Source: Dryococelus australis (lineage: Eukaryota > Arthropoda > Insecta > Phasmatodea > Phasmatidae). Taken from it: 64,000 nucleotides of DNA. This document shows, piece after piece, positions 1 through 11,869 of the stretch (position 1 is the stretch's first letter; each line of letters opens with the position of its first letter). The stretch is taken from the NCBI GenBank assembly GCA_029891345.1, contig CM057009.1, positions 294,997,966 to 295,061,965 on the forward strand, read 5' to 3'. Under the pieces are notes generated by a model. That model had not been told where the DNA came from. It worked only from the letters and a program-made list of their open reading frames with translations, and ran no database searches. A program made the position numbers and the translations under genes.

Positions 1-398
1 AAGCAAAACAAATGTACGAGGCTTTTAATTATAGCTTCTCTGGAAATGAATAGCGTTTGTCAGGTCTCTAAAGGTGCGTCCACACTTTGCCGATTTATGC
101 CAATTGGCACGGGCAACTGGCACTGCCAGAAGTGATGTGGACGTTTCTGTTGGCATGTGCCAGTTGGCATGTTCATGCCAACCGGCCTGCAAACTCAAAC
201 CCGACTCGTGTCGATCCATCTCAAAGGAAGTCATGGCATGTAGTAATTAGGGCGTACTTGAAGTTTAAAAGCACATCTTACCTCAATAATATGTAATATT
301 GTAACAGACTAGGTGTCGGTTCCTTGATTTAATAAAGGCTGTTATTTATCTACATTAATTACCCCTATGCAACCTTAAACTACTTATGTTGATAGTTC

Positions 399-3015
399 TT
401 ATCTGTCTGCTTGGCAAGGTAACATTCCTTCTGGGGTAATAAAATACTCAGTAAATTCATCCCTGACCTCCTGTTCCGCTGTTGCACTTCGTCTTGCCAT
501 CCTAGTAATGTTGAAAAGCCCTTGCATTGGATCAGCTTGTCGCCATAATACTGGACTTGTTTCACCTATGATGGAGATCTCTGTATCTAACACACCGTTT
601 GGATTGTAAACTGCTACAGACCTACTTCTTCGCAAAATATTATGTAAATAAATGACAGAAAGCGTAACATTTCTAGCAGTTTCTGGTTCTAATAACATAG
701 GGTTCCTAAGTATGAGAAAAACTGAAGACAGTATCCCGAAAGTATTATCTGAGATTCTACATGCCCTGCTTAACCTGTAATTAAAAATTCTTTTCAGGCT
801 ACCCTTAGCTTGTGCTCCGGTATATGGCTTCAGGATAGTGTTTGTCAATGGAAATGCGCAATCCGCAACAAAAACGACTGGTGTAGCATTACTTCTCCCA
901 GGAAGTGGACACGGATTGGGTAGGCCAATTGTGTTATTGTATATACATTGCTTGAATTTAGTTTCACTTAATACTCCGCCATCCGATATCCGTCCTTGGC
1001 AACCTACATTCGCATAAGTGAAATTGTAATTCTCGTCAAAAACTACAAATTGGACAATACTAAAGAAGCGCTTGTAGTTAAAGTATTCGGTTCCACTGCC
1101 GATGGGTGCTTGCAAAGGGATATGTTTTCCGTCGAATGGGCCGACACAATTCGGAAAGTTCGATTTATCGTTGAATGCCTTCGTTATCATTTTCCACTCA
1201 GAATCATTCTGGGGCATCTGAAACAAAATAAAAGGGTTTCCTAGCATTGTTGTTTTGTTGCAATAAATTTGCAATGTATAAGTGAGTAGGCCTATTAGGG
1301 TACATTTTATTTAAAGGCGCCGTCTCGTTCGGTCGCTAAGCGGTGTGTCTACACTCTATAGCTGTCATCTGATACAGGAGAATTTGGACCTTATTTATTC
1401 TGCGACTATACCTTTATTTTGATTCGGTTGTGTTCAACCTTTTTTGATTGCAGGGCCAATTGTTTTCGTTGCTAAAGCTTCGCGAGCCGCATGACGATAC
1501 TTTTTCTCTCGTAAATATTTGTATATGTCAACTTTTCTAACTACTAATGATAGTGACAGAACTCAAAGTTCCATAAAGGATATTCTAGACCAGAGTGTCT
1601 GCAAGCCAATCCATTCACGTGTGTCGCATACGCACACAATCGCTTCGACCATACGGCGCCCTTAAACTTGGCACATATGTTTTTAGTAATAAAGTGTGTT
1701 CAGTTATTTCAAACATACTTATTATATTTTTCCAGGAACCAGGACAGTTGGGGGTACAAGAACCTATTACACGTAACGTTGGCAATGAGAATCACATGTC
1801 TGAAGTATTGGAATACTATCCCGAAACCCGACCCCTGACATCCACTGCTACAGGACGGAAACGAACTTTCAGGCCACCACATACAGCTTCAGGCTCACAC
1901 TCAAAACATTCCAAGATTTCAGCAACAGAGGAAGCTCTAGCTATAATGAAAGCTATACAAACGACAGGAAAAACAGTGAGAGACCAGTATACGGTGTTTG
2001 GAGAGCAAGTAGGTAGGCAAATACGATACCTCCCATCACCCACTGCAAGGAAAGTTGTGAAGCAATTAATTAGCAATGTTTTATTTGACGCTGAAATGGG
2101 AAAATTTGACAATCCGCCTAACATACCTTTCCCACAACCATCTCCACAACTAGCACACCTTCATACATATCCACCCTCATTTCTTCATCCTGTGCACGGG
2201 GCTTTTCCGGGTACTTTCCCATGTCCTCCTAATGCACCTAATATAAACCGGGTGCCTACACCCAGTCATCCAGTCATCAAGCTGACACGCAAACAACAAG
2301 CCCTGCTTCACTAACAGATTCCTATGATACAGGATCACCTGACACTGATTTGATTGTTACCCTCCTAATGGAACTTTAACTTAATTGAAGAATTAAGGAC
2401 TAAAGGTTCATTGTTTTCTTTGTATAATGATTCATTTTTGTAATATTGGTTTCTGTAGTACAGGTTATTATTGCATTAATATCCACATTTTCGTTTACAA
2501 TGTACCAATAAAACGTGCTTGCAAATGGGTAGTAAAGTTTCGAGTCTTACCTTTATGTAATCTTGTAGAAGGCTAACAAGAGCAGCACCAATATGTGGAA
2601 TGATTCTTTACATTGCTTGTTTTGATATTTTAAACAAGTGCATTAAAGAATGGTTCGAATCTCCTGTTGCTAGAAATCGCAGTGCCACAGCAAGGCATTC
2701 ACAGGCTGGAATGACTCTCCTGAATGATATATCGTCCCTGCTGATTCTCAGCGCAGTCAAAGTGAGAAGGAACTCAAAGTCACTGCTCGCCATTCGAAAA
2801 CAATTCCGGGAACCACCTCCACATCTCTACTCAAGATTCAACTCATCCACGTCATCCAGTATTAAATCCTTCATTAAGTCACTCCCTCCATATCTAACTC
2901 TACCTCGGAGGCTTGGACGTACCCAAAATCGCCGTGGACGGTGCACTTCACTTTCAGCAATTACTATCACGCCTGCAGCAGCCGCAACAAGCGAATCCTT
3001 GTTGGTACACATCAC
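399..3015 (-). pseudogene. Harbinger transposase (HARBI1-like DDE nuclease), two exons, nonsense-mutated
   Basis: The proposed gene has exon 1 at 3015-2551, an intron of about 1.33 kb (donor AAG/GTAAGA, acceptor TTGTTTCAG) and exon 2 at about 1217-399, together about 427 codons, a usual length. Exon 1 carries the N-terminal helical region (RRFWVRPSL, then ECLAVALRFLATGDS). Exon 2 carries the DDE_Tnp_4-type nuclease: first Asp in GPFDGKHI, second Asp in FVADCAFPL, and the third acidic residue in RISDNTFGIL. The family normally has Glu at that last position, so Asp here is a substitution. Exon 1 has two in-frame stops, TAG at 2829-2827 and TAA at 2610-2608, so no full protein can be made. Both exons keep the same phase across the proposed splice. 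The active enzyme would cut and paste the element at TAA/TTA-like sites. Family assignment is firm; the exact exon starts are inferred. Confidence 0.88.
1735..2314 (+). CDS. BESS-motif accessory ORF of the Harbinger element, 5' partial
   Basis: The frame is open from 1595 to 2314, but a good splice acceptor (ATATTTTTCCAG) just before 1735 suggests the coding exon starts there, giving about 192 residues. Around 1965-2105 lies a block of the form YTVFGEQVGRQI, then LPSP, then KQLISNVLFDAEMG, which fits the BESS interaction motif found at the C-terminus of MADF-BESS proteins. The region before it is polar (Lys/Arg/Ser/His); the tail is rich in Pro and Phe. Harbinger elements usually carry a second, MADF- or Myb-like protein that helps the transposase bind DNA and enter the nucleus. 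No MADF domain is visible upstream, so the 5' exon is lost or unrecognised. It sits on the opposite strand, inside the transposase intron. Confidence 0.68.
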
Positions 3016-3102
3016 GACTGAATGCCATTTGCAATGTGGACGTTACGGAGACAACTGGCCTTGCCAACTGGTATAGATCGGCGTAGTGTGGACGCACCTT
3101 AA

Positions 3103-4985
3103 GAATGACATATTTTACATAATTCTGATACACAGGTAAACGACTCCATAAATAAGCCACCAGCCAATGAAGTCGTGAGCTGTATTCTTGGATATGTGTA
3201 CGGCGATGAAGTCCAGAATGTCGCCAAAAAATGACGCAAATATACAGACCCAAAATTTTCAACATTCATTCGAGAGCCAAATCGACTTTATAAACTGTAA
3301 GATTGCCTTCCTTTTTCAAACGAGTTTAAGTCTGTAAGCTGCACACTGAATGAATTTAATTTTACAACTGACCTACAAGAAAGCACGAATTCCGTGCAAC
3401 CTGGTCTTGGGTAGAACTAAAGCATCTGCCAACGAACAACTAACGGAAGCTCTGGTACACAAAGGAGTCTAGTTGGTCGCCGTACGAATACGCGAATTCT
3501 GCGGATCTCAAAGAATTTTGCATGTCTCTATTTACGAGTTACAGTCCATCCGGCGGCGCTCCCTTCACTATTATTCTCCTTTTCTTAAGGCAATATCTCA
3601 CAATAATTATTTTTATTCCATTATCTGATAGGAATTTATATAACGGCTACCTAAATGCACATATTTGTAGTCAAATGACTATAGTTTTAGAATTATAACA
3701 CCGAAAAGCCGAAAATTTCGGAATATCCCGAGAGAAAATTATATTTATTATTTTCTCTTGAACGAATAAAAATAAATTGGCAAAAACATCACTGCCAAGT
3801 TTAAAAGAGATTCAGGATACAAGTACCCGAGTACCTATTGTTAAGTATCCTTTATACTTAATTATCACGTTTTAGATCACATTACACGTGATTTAGTTGG
3901 CAAAGTTAATTAGAAGCATAGAAACTTGGGCTTCCGTAATCCAAAATTTTCGAATTGTCGGTCCTATAATTTTAACATTTGACTACAAATATTTACATTA
4001 ATGTGGTCCTTATGTAAATCTCTTTCAGACAATGTAATAAAAACTTATAATGAATTATGACATTTAGGAGGCTGGTCACCGAAACATTCGTTGCTTATCT
4101 GTAAGAAATGCTGCTAGACTTGTAGACATTACTCCAAAGTGCTATTCCCTGGAAAAAAAAAAAAAAAAGACTGCATATTTTTCGCACAATGGCCCGTCAA
4201 AACGACAATTTTTAAGTTTTTGAGATGCACAATTAACAAAAATTAACTCACCGAAATGAGATAATTTACATTGAAATGATGTACCGTGAGTTATTTTTAG
4301 GAACATTAAAAATAACGGTAAGAAATTATTTCACAATTAAAAAATTGCTCAAAATAAGTAAATTATTGCATTTTTATTTTATTTTAGCAGTCTATGATTG
4401 TTTACTAGATAAGTTTTACTAACCATGCCTTAAAATTAATTGTCATGAACTTTCAGTCACCCCAGTTAAATTTTCTGTGAATAACATTTATTTAGTTTGA
4501 TTTTATTGCACGTCACAAAACTACTAAAACTGTGATTTTGGCATGCCATAACACAAAAAAATGTAGGATCTAAAAAAAATTATATGCCTGGAAAGAGGAA
4601 ATTTGAGTAATTTCTACACGTTGAACAGTGTTCGTGCAAGTGTAAAATATTTATTTATGTTGTGCATCCAGTAGATTCAGGTGGTGAACATTTAGTTATC
4701 TGAATATAGGATATGTTAATGCATATTCAACTTAGATGTTACAAATGCAGCTATATAGATTATGTTACATACAAATACTATTACAATACAATATATTTTT
4801 TTAATTAAAATAATACAATACTACTGAAATAATACTAATAAATTGAGGTAATCAAAGTTATTGCTTGGTCACAGCACCTTATAGAAATTACAATAAAATA
4901 AGATTCATTTACCTTTTTTAATATGTGATTTCTTTACACAATCACTTCCCAGGCTCAGTATATATTCTTCTATTTCTGGTGTGCT
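3103..4985. other. AT-rich intergenic DNA, no gene recognised
   Basis: No coding pattern or known repeat is recognised. A pure A tract lies at about 4153-4168. It does not follow a recognisable retroposon body, so I do not call a SINE or processed pseudogene here. Confidence 0.6.
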
Positions 4986-4989
4986 ATAG

Positions 4990-5122
4990 AAACATTATCT
5001 GTATAACATTATGTGTATATGTGTATATATATATAGATATATATATATATATATATACATTATTTTATACAGATAATGTTTATATATTTATATATATGCG
5101 CGTGTGTGTGTGTGTGTGTGTA
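4990..5122. repeat. TA/GT microsatellite with perfect 16-bp inverted repeat
   Basis: AAACATTATCTGTATA at 4990-5005 is exactly inverted at 5066-5081 (TATACAGATAATGTTT), with a TA/GTATA-rich loop between. It is followed by more TA-rich sequence, then GCGC and a (GT)n run at 5101-5122. It could fold into a long hairpin or extrude a cruciform. It may be the remains of a small foldback element. Confidence 0.85.
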
Positions 5123-5125
5123 ATC

Positions 5126-5689
5126 AGCAAAGTCTCCCACCTAACTGGCACTTCGATTGCGTTGCAGTGTGTTTTTAATTTATGTTTTCCCACAAAACTA
5201 TCAAACATGCTTTCAACATGCTGATCTATTAAAAGAACTCACACGTCAGACGAGGGCTGTTGAGTTATATCAAAACGTTACGCACATTAGTAACACCACT
5301 CCAGAGCACTCAACATAGTTGGAAACAGCTTTTCAAAAGTGCTCTTTCTCAAAATATAAGCATCAGATACATACAAGTACTAGAGGGTGCCAGCACTGAC
5401 TCTTGCCACAGAATTGCCACCAATAAAACTATAGTGTCACCGATGAAAGTTCCATAAGTACAGGCAGCGCGGTGAGAGCACTGCGTGCCAGTTGAGAGCA
5501 TTGCGCCTAGTGGCGATGGCGCACTTGAGGAACGTGGCAATTTCGCCCTTACCGCTCTCGCGCTTTTCTGCCTCAAACACCGGAAAAAAACTGTAGATAA
5601 GCGGAAGCCGCAAAGCGTTATCTACACTGGGAAATACGGTTCCGGAACCCTTTACAAAATGTTTCACAAGCTTCCTATATACAAGATGT
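5126..5689. other. Unrecognised stretch between microsatellite and MITE
   Basis: Moderate-GC patch around 5460-5650 with short open frames on both strands. None has a recognisable domain and I see no tRNA-like boxes. Nothing further can be supported. Confidence 0.4.
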
Positions 5690-5691
5690 TA

Positions 5692-6115
5692 TAGGCTATT
5701 CACGGTAAAATGATTACTTTTGAAAACCCTGCTTACGAGCTACTTGTATGCTCGTTATATATTCTTCCGCCTTATGTGAAAATAACATTGTCATGGGCAT
5801 CATCACTTTATTCACGCGTCAGTCAACCGAAACTGTAAATTATCGGAAAAGTAAATATTTTATAAATCTGTTAATTTTTACACTTCGATGCATTAAAAAA
5901 AATTACAAATGAAAATTAATCATTCAAGTCAACAGAATTGGTTACCTAATACTTTTTACCCGATGTTAACATATGAAACTACTTTCCCTCCATCGTTAAC
6001 AACTTTACCGGGCGAATGTTACTCTGTCCGCCCGTTAAAATATATGCAGGCAGGGGCAGTGATTTTTTTTTCAAACGTTCATTTCAAAAGGTCTCACCTT
6101 ATCGTGAACAGCCTT
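5692..6115. mobile_element. TA-flanked MITE, copy 1 of the GGC(C/T)ATTCAC family (424 bp)
   Basis: TA duplications sit at 5690-5691 and 6116-6117. The left end reads TAGGCTATTCACGG and the inverted right end AAGGCTGTTCACGA; similarity extends inward about 35 bp (ACTTTTGAAA). The left 100 bp is clearly related to the left ends at 26304 and 34274, and the right end matches those at 28722 and 35867. TA targets and this end structure fit the IS630-Tc1-mariner superfamily. No coding sequence remains, so it is a non-autonomous internal-deletion derivative. Confidence 0.85.
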
Positions 6116-6117
6116 TA

Positions 6118-6653
6118 CTAAACTACATGTCGAAATTAAAACTACGGCATCTACGTAGCAAAATGTTTGGAAGATTCATATAGTATTTTTTAATTGAAAC
6201 TGAAGTTAGGAAAACAGCGCTAGGAGTCATGTTGCCGTCTGCTTCTCAGATTGGAGGTCGATTACGCTTTATTTACACTGGAACGTCACACACCTGCGTG
6301 CCCAACAAGCTGCATATCACGAAGGCGAATGGAACTGGCAGATCATGTGGCGAGCGCCTGTACATAGGCCACCAAGCGATTGTGAAGGGGGTCTCTGAGT
6401 GGCTGAGCAAACAGTTTTTAAATTCGAAGTTTAATGGCAATGGTGAGTTCGTGTTATCATGATGGTGTGATTGGACTGTCTTCATTGCAGACCATGAGAC
6501 AAAGTAAAAATCTCACACACACACGCATACACAGAACTCAGCAAGACAAAACGAGTAAAAACCTTTTACAACGCCACAAACGAGAAAACTGATTCTCCTA
6601 ATTATCTGTCCGTGGTGTTGTAAGAACGGTTTTTTTTTCGTTTTTGTCTTGCT

Positions 6654-6655
<2 letters not shown>
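6118..6655. other. No gene recognised
   Basis: A frame open for 77 codons at 6229-6462 shows no domain. A short CACACA run lies near 6516. Nothing else stands out. Confidence 0.4.
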
Positions 6656-6656
<1 letters not shown>

Positions 6657-6705
<49 letters not shown>

Positions 6706-6717
6706 TGCGCGCGCGCG
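6657..6717. repeat. (GT)n microsatellite ending in (CG)n
   Basis: About 24 GT units followed by GAGTGCGCGCGCGCG. The mixed GT/CG purine-pyrimidine alternation is the kind of sequence that can adopt Z-DNA. Long open frames across it on both strands are artefacts of the repeat. Confidence 0.95.
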
Positions 6718-6743
6718 ATTTTTTATTTAGCTTCATCTTCGGC

Positions 6744-6935
6744 AATGGACAGCGCTCGCCATCCACCACGGCGATCCGGGCCCGATCCCCGGCGGATTCA
6801 CTCCCGGATCCTCGCATGTGGGAATCGTGCTGGACGATGCCACTTGCCGGTGGGCTCTCTCGGGGCACTCCCGCCTCCCCCGCCCTAGCATTCCAGCGCC
6901 GATCCATCCCAGGGCCTCATTTCGTGTCATGTCTG
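6744..6935 (+). mobile_element. tRNA-derived SINE, family A, copy 1 (diverged)
   Basis: The body (ACTCCCGGATCCTCGCATGT, GGGAATCGTGC, a CTCTCGGGG block, then GCGCCGATCCAT) matches the SINE copies at 13797, 17692 and 18226. The B-box region is CGGGCCCGATCCCCGG; the A box is degraded. The usual tail with the AAGAGCCGCCCAAATC block is missing. Different, GC-rich sequence continues to about 7020, so the 3' part is replaced or belongs to another subfamily. Confidence 0.7.
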
Positions 6936-9900
6936 GGGATGACGGGCACCTACGGGTCGCAGCTGGCCAGCCCGTCACTTGGAGAGTGTTGCCTCGCCCT
7001 GGGTTCACTCCCCACTCGAGTTTTTTTAATCTGCTGTAAGGGTCAGCTTCTCAGGAAAATAATAAAACAGCACTAAAATAAGAACTTTTCTTGATAAATT
7101 TATACCGTACCTAAATTATAATTTTCAAATGTGCTTCTAGTAGAATGGTGCAGTATTTATAGAATATGTATAATCCTATTTTTTGCACCGTAAACTACGG
7201 GGAAAATTGTACAATCAATTCCAAAAACACCTTAATAATTAAAATATATTTTATTATAAAAACTCATATGTGGTACCAGGAACTCAAAATCACACACTTT
7301 TTAATACTGTCCAATTGATCCACTCCAAAAACAAATGAAAACACATTTTAGAAAAGGAGTGCCTCTAATAGGTACGTAGGTATCACAGCACTGAACTGAC
7401 TTGGCAAAATGATTCTCAGTATAGTAGCTCTAGCTAAAATACACTGAGCCCAATAACGCTCTTGTATGAAAAACTTTATAAAATATTATAATGCATGACT
7501 GATAAATCATAATTTTTTTGGATTTACGAAAATCAAGAATAAATTCCAACACGGAAGTAATTACACAAGTATGTCCACAGACTATATACTAGAGCGTGTG
7601 GCAACCACAGTTAACATTATAGGAGCTGTTCAAAACTTTCATTCTCATAATTTAATTTGAATGCGGAAATTCATTTAAAGTTTTGGAACCAGCCGAAACT
7701 CAATATTAAAATTTCAATTAGGCGTACTATCAATACATGGGAGTGCAATCAGAAAAGAACGCGAATTCAATTTACAGCTTGAGTACAGATCGTTCACTAA
7801 CGATCCCATCATAACAATATAGTTCCAGTACCAGAGACACACCTGTTCTGATATATTGATCAAAGGAGAACTATTTCTTGGCTTTCCCAAAACGGGCTAC
7901 TTAATTCGTACGCACATATGCCCGTGTTACAAAACCTTGTAAGTTCCTGAGTAATTACGAGTTTTACGTGCATGAACCCGACCAGTTCGCTAGATATTCA
8001 CCGGGATTCCCAATATTAAATACAAGTGGCGAACTAAACTATCTACACAACGTGCCACTTTAAAACACGTCACTTTCATGACAATAGTAAAGGGAAGTGA
8101 CGAAAGAATTGGAAACATCAACAAGCCATATCGCAACCCCGAGGGACAAAGCGATTAAGAAGAAACAATTTAAATACTTAAATTAAAATTACACAAGTTA
8201 AACTGGGAGGTGGCACCCGCTTCTAATTTCGGGTCTATCTAAGTCCCTACCAGAAAAGTATTTAACGGACAATCATTAAAAAATGTTCATTCCAGCTCAG
8301 CTCGTGGTGGACAGCGACGCACATATAAACCAACATCTGTTAGGCCGGGGTCAGCCAAATAGGGCGACGCGCTAGCGACAAAAACTACGCATTTGCTTAA
8401 TACAGACACATACGGCAAACCTTAACAAGCCAAACCATCTACTAAACATTCTCAAGCACAAATGCACACACTGCTGGGAACTTTACTAAATACGCGTGCG
8501 CCCAAGTACTCGTTTAATAAAAGCAGCGTTATAGAAGACCATGTAAAATTCAATATGAAAACCCCTCCTAAATTACGGCCGTTCACAACTCACCAACTCG
8601 TTCCCCCAGGGCCGATCCAACCGAAGCATATAAAATACTACACCATGTTAACAGGAACGTGCCTAGTACCAGTGTAACAATTTTAAAGCACGTCAAAAAT
8701 TCATTCCGTCTGTCAAGCCACACAAGCGAAGAGGCTGCCATGGAGGGCTGGAGTCGAATAAAAAAAAAAGACGTGGCACACTCGTCCGCGCCCAGCAGAC
8801 GAGTGTTTCCTCCACAGAATAATTATGACGTATGTGGGGAGGGGAGGGAGGACAGGGGAAATGTAAGGAAGAGTGATTAGGAAACCAAACAGCCCAGGCG
8901 CAGAGAAACACACGCGCCCCTGCCGACGAAGAAAGTAATTAAAGTCAATACGACGGCGCCGCACCACCGTCGCAATTTGTTTATAAAAAGTTTTAAGCAA
9001 GCCGCAATAACTTAGTAAAAATATTTTTGCTGTAGTGTAATATTTGCTAGTGTTAATTTTTTATTCCTCATTTTTTAAGTCTCGACCCTTGACCCTCTTA
9101 TGACGAACACATTCCGCCGTCCCTGGGCAAACCCATGGACGCGTTCTCTTTATAAAGTGATGTGTCATTTATTTTAAACATTACCAATTAGGTTAGTTCC
9201 ACAAGAAGGGTTTAATAAAAAGTGTGTGCTTATATGTATTGTCTCCGTTTGCTGATGGACGACGTGTTATGACACGGGCTTTTGCAGCCACACATTTCAG
9301 TTAAAGGCTCTTTGTCCACCTAACGATTTTCAGCCGGGTTCATCATCCTGCCAGTATTTCATTCGCTTGCTTTTGTATCTAATTATTTGAAAAATACGTG
9401 CCCACTTGTGTATTTTTGTATACTGCTAAATTAAGACATTTCGAAAATGGAAGTAAACTTTTGAGACTGAGCTGAATTTGACATTTAAAAACATGAGAAC
9501 TCATTTAGTTTGCTATTAAATGTCTCACCTGAAGCTGTGATTTGTAGCGCATTAGGTTGTGCAGTTGGTGAGTCATTTTACTGTAGGAGAATGAATTTTT
9601 TGTAAAATTGTTGAGCTCCAGCCACCATATTTCTTCTCAATTCAGCGTTTGTCACAATGAAAAAACAAAATGAGAAGTGGAATATAAAAATGTAAGGAAA
9701 TCTTCTCAATTTTTCTCTTGTATTCTTAGTTTATAAATGACGTATATATTTTTTGACTTCCGTGTTTCTAGTTGAACGCGAGTAATTTTACCAAAACATT
9801 GCAGTTGAGGCTGTTGTTGCATTCAATTGCATGCTCAAGGGCGTTGGTCACATACTCGTCCACTTGTACACATTATCTGTAACTAATTTTTCCTCCGATA

Positions 9901-11464
9901 AAAATTTTTTTCGCTTAGATGTTGCAAAATGAAATGCCAGAATCAAAATTTTAAAGTTTCTTTAATGTAGAAATAAAACAAACCGCAATAATCGCAGACA
10001 ATTTAAGAACGGTAACTTAAATGTCTTGTATCAATTCTTTTTAATTTACGATTAGCAAACTATATTTTACAAAAATTCAGGGGCTGCCACAATTAAAAAA
10101 TGTGAAAGCATTTCCTTACATTCAGAAATCTTTGGAATTTACAAAAACATTTACTTGTACATTTTATAGATGTCTTGAAGTAGCTCTTGGCTTATTCTTT
10201 CAGTGTGAATTATCTCATTTCTGAGTGTAAGCTATTTTTAATTATTTGTTCACTTTTAAAATAGTAAAATAGTGATATTTATGTGTTTTATTATTTATGC
10301 GCGAACTATGTGCAAAATTATATTTTTGCAAGGTGTGATTAATTACTGATAATGTCTAACAGTTCAACAGAATGCGATACAAATACAAAATAATAAACTT
10401 TTTCTTGGCGAAGACATTTAATTGAGTTAACAGTCCAGCATGTTAACATATGCTCCACAAAGTAAGTTCCTACTTCCATCCAGTCATTTGGAAGATATCA
10501 TGAAACAAATAATCTTCAATATATCTCTCGGATGGTAGTACAAATGAAAACAAATTCAAAGTATACAAATGCCATGGACTACCATGTGACACATACATAA
10601 TCACATAATAACAAGCCACATAAATAAAAATAATTTAAAATTTTAAAAATATTTATATATGTTTAACGTATTTTAAAAATATTAGAATTGTTATTCGGTG
10701 ATTACATATACATCAAGCAGTAGCCCATGGCATTAGTTTATGCTGTGAGTTTATCATCTGTAGTAAAACTTAGTTATTATGTGTAATTGCATCGTCAGCT
10801 AAACAGAAAAATTTCGTATTTGACACTAAATATATAAATTTTAAACTTATTTATTCGAGGTAAATACCATTTTATACAATGTGTACAAGTGTAATAACGT
10901 CTGGTACAAATGGAAAACTATTAATGTGGTTGTATCATATGCCCTTAATGTTAAAAATGTTGCACATGAACAAAAAATATATTTAAAAAAGAATAACGAA
11001 TTCTTCATTACCCAGCACAAAGTCAGAGCAAATACAGTATTTATGGTATGGTAGCTGGCAAAAATATTTGAACGATTAGATGAATATATAACCATATAAA
11101 ATACCCATGTAATTACGTGCTTTTGTGTACTATATATATATATATAGGAAAAATAAGCAGCCATCAATGTGACAGGGTGACATAGTGGCTGCCATTTCTC
11201 TATTACCAATAAACAAATTAATTAAACAATTTACATGACACTCAGAAAATTTATGTAGCTCTATGTTATGTTAAACATGTGTTTGGTATTCATGTAAATG
11301 TAACTATAATTTATATACAGAAACACAAAACGGTTAAAGACAGTTTATTAATTATAGATGTTCATAAATGCTATGCACTAATTTATGTACATAAATATAC
11401 AGCACTTCATAAACTTACTCGGGATTACATTCTCATCTGTTATATACATTAAATATATAGACTT
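6936..11464. other. Long stretch without a recognised gene
   Basis: AT-rich over most of its length. A somewhat GC-richer segment at about 8300-8970 has CACGCGCCC- and GGGAGGGGAGG-type blocks that could be promoter or LTR sequence, but no family is recognised. The AT-rich part at 9000-11460 contains only short spurious frames, such as a 120-codon minus-strand frame at 10847-11209 of low-complexity composition. Confidence 0.5.
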
Positions 11465-11466
11465 AC

Positions 11467-11730
11467 TAGCTGTTACCCGCGGCTTCTCCCGCGTGCAAAA
11501 TTCAAACCTTAATTATAATGACCAACTTCTCTAACTTAATGGTTGGTGGCATATTTTATATATTCCCTAAGAAAATGTTCGTTTTTTCCGGGATGAAATG
11601 TACCCTATATGTTAATCCAGAATATAATCTAACCCTGTACCAAATTTCATCCAAATCCGCCGAGCCGTTACGGCGTTATTTAGTAACAAACCAACATACA
11701 AACTATCAAATTTGTAATATTATTAGGATT
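11467..11730 (+). mobile_element. RTE-like LINE 3' end (or SINE derived from it)
   Basis: The segment starts CTAGCTGTTACCCGCGGCTT, contains CCGGGATGAAATGTACCCTA, CAAATTTCATCCAAATCCG and AGCCGTTACGG, and ends ACAAACTATCAA near TATTATTAGGATT. This order is characteristic of the conserved 3' untranslated tails of RTE-type non-LTR retrotransposons in insects, recognised from memory rather than by search. No reverse transcriptase lies upstream, so this is a 5'-truncated copy or a SINE that borrowed the tail. Confidence 0.72.
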
Positions 11731-11869
11731 GAAAATGAAATTTCGTTGTAAATCAGTATGTAGGCCTATCCTTCGTATTTACGTATATTGAAACTGTGGG
11801 TTATGTGTTTTTGTAAATCCAATAAACATATTCTTCTATAATTTATCATACATAGTAATTGTCTCGAAA

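Larger units (their letters stand above)
72..3099 (-). mobile_element. PIF/Harbinger DNA transposon, nearly intact ends, dead transposase
   Basis: A 3.03-kb element bounded by a 3-bp direct duplication TAA (69-71 and 3100-3102), the target-site size of PIF/Harbinger elements. The left end reads AGGTGCGTCCACAC and the right end is its inverse GTGTGGACGCACCT; similarity continues inward for about 30 bp with mismatches. GTGGACGT motifs recur further in. It holds the two genes expected of the superfamily: a nuclease-type transposase on the minus strand and a second, DNA-binding-type ORF on the plus strand. Calling the element Harbinger rests on ends, target site and protein together. The flanking TAA copies are still identical, but the transposase is broken. 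Confidence 0.93.

Noticed and set aside
4150..4170. Poly-A tract as a retroposon tail
   Set aside because: No recognisable SINE, LINE or processed-gene body precedes it and no flanking duplication was found.
6649..6907. Open frames across the GT run on both strands
   Set aside because: Poly(Cys-Val)/poly(Thr-His) translation of a microsatellite followed by a SINE.
10847..11209. 120-codon minus-strand frame
   Set aside because: Tyr/Phe/Ile-rich product arising from AT-rich, TATATA-containing DNA; no domain or start context, and no neighbouring coding sequence.
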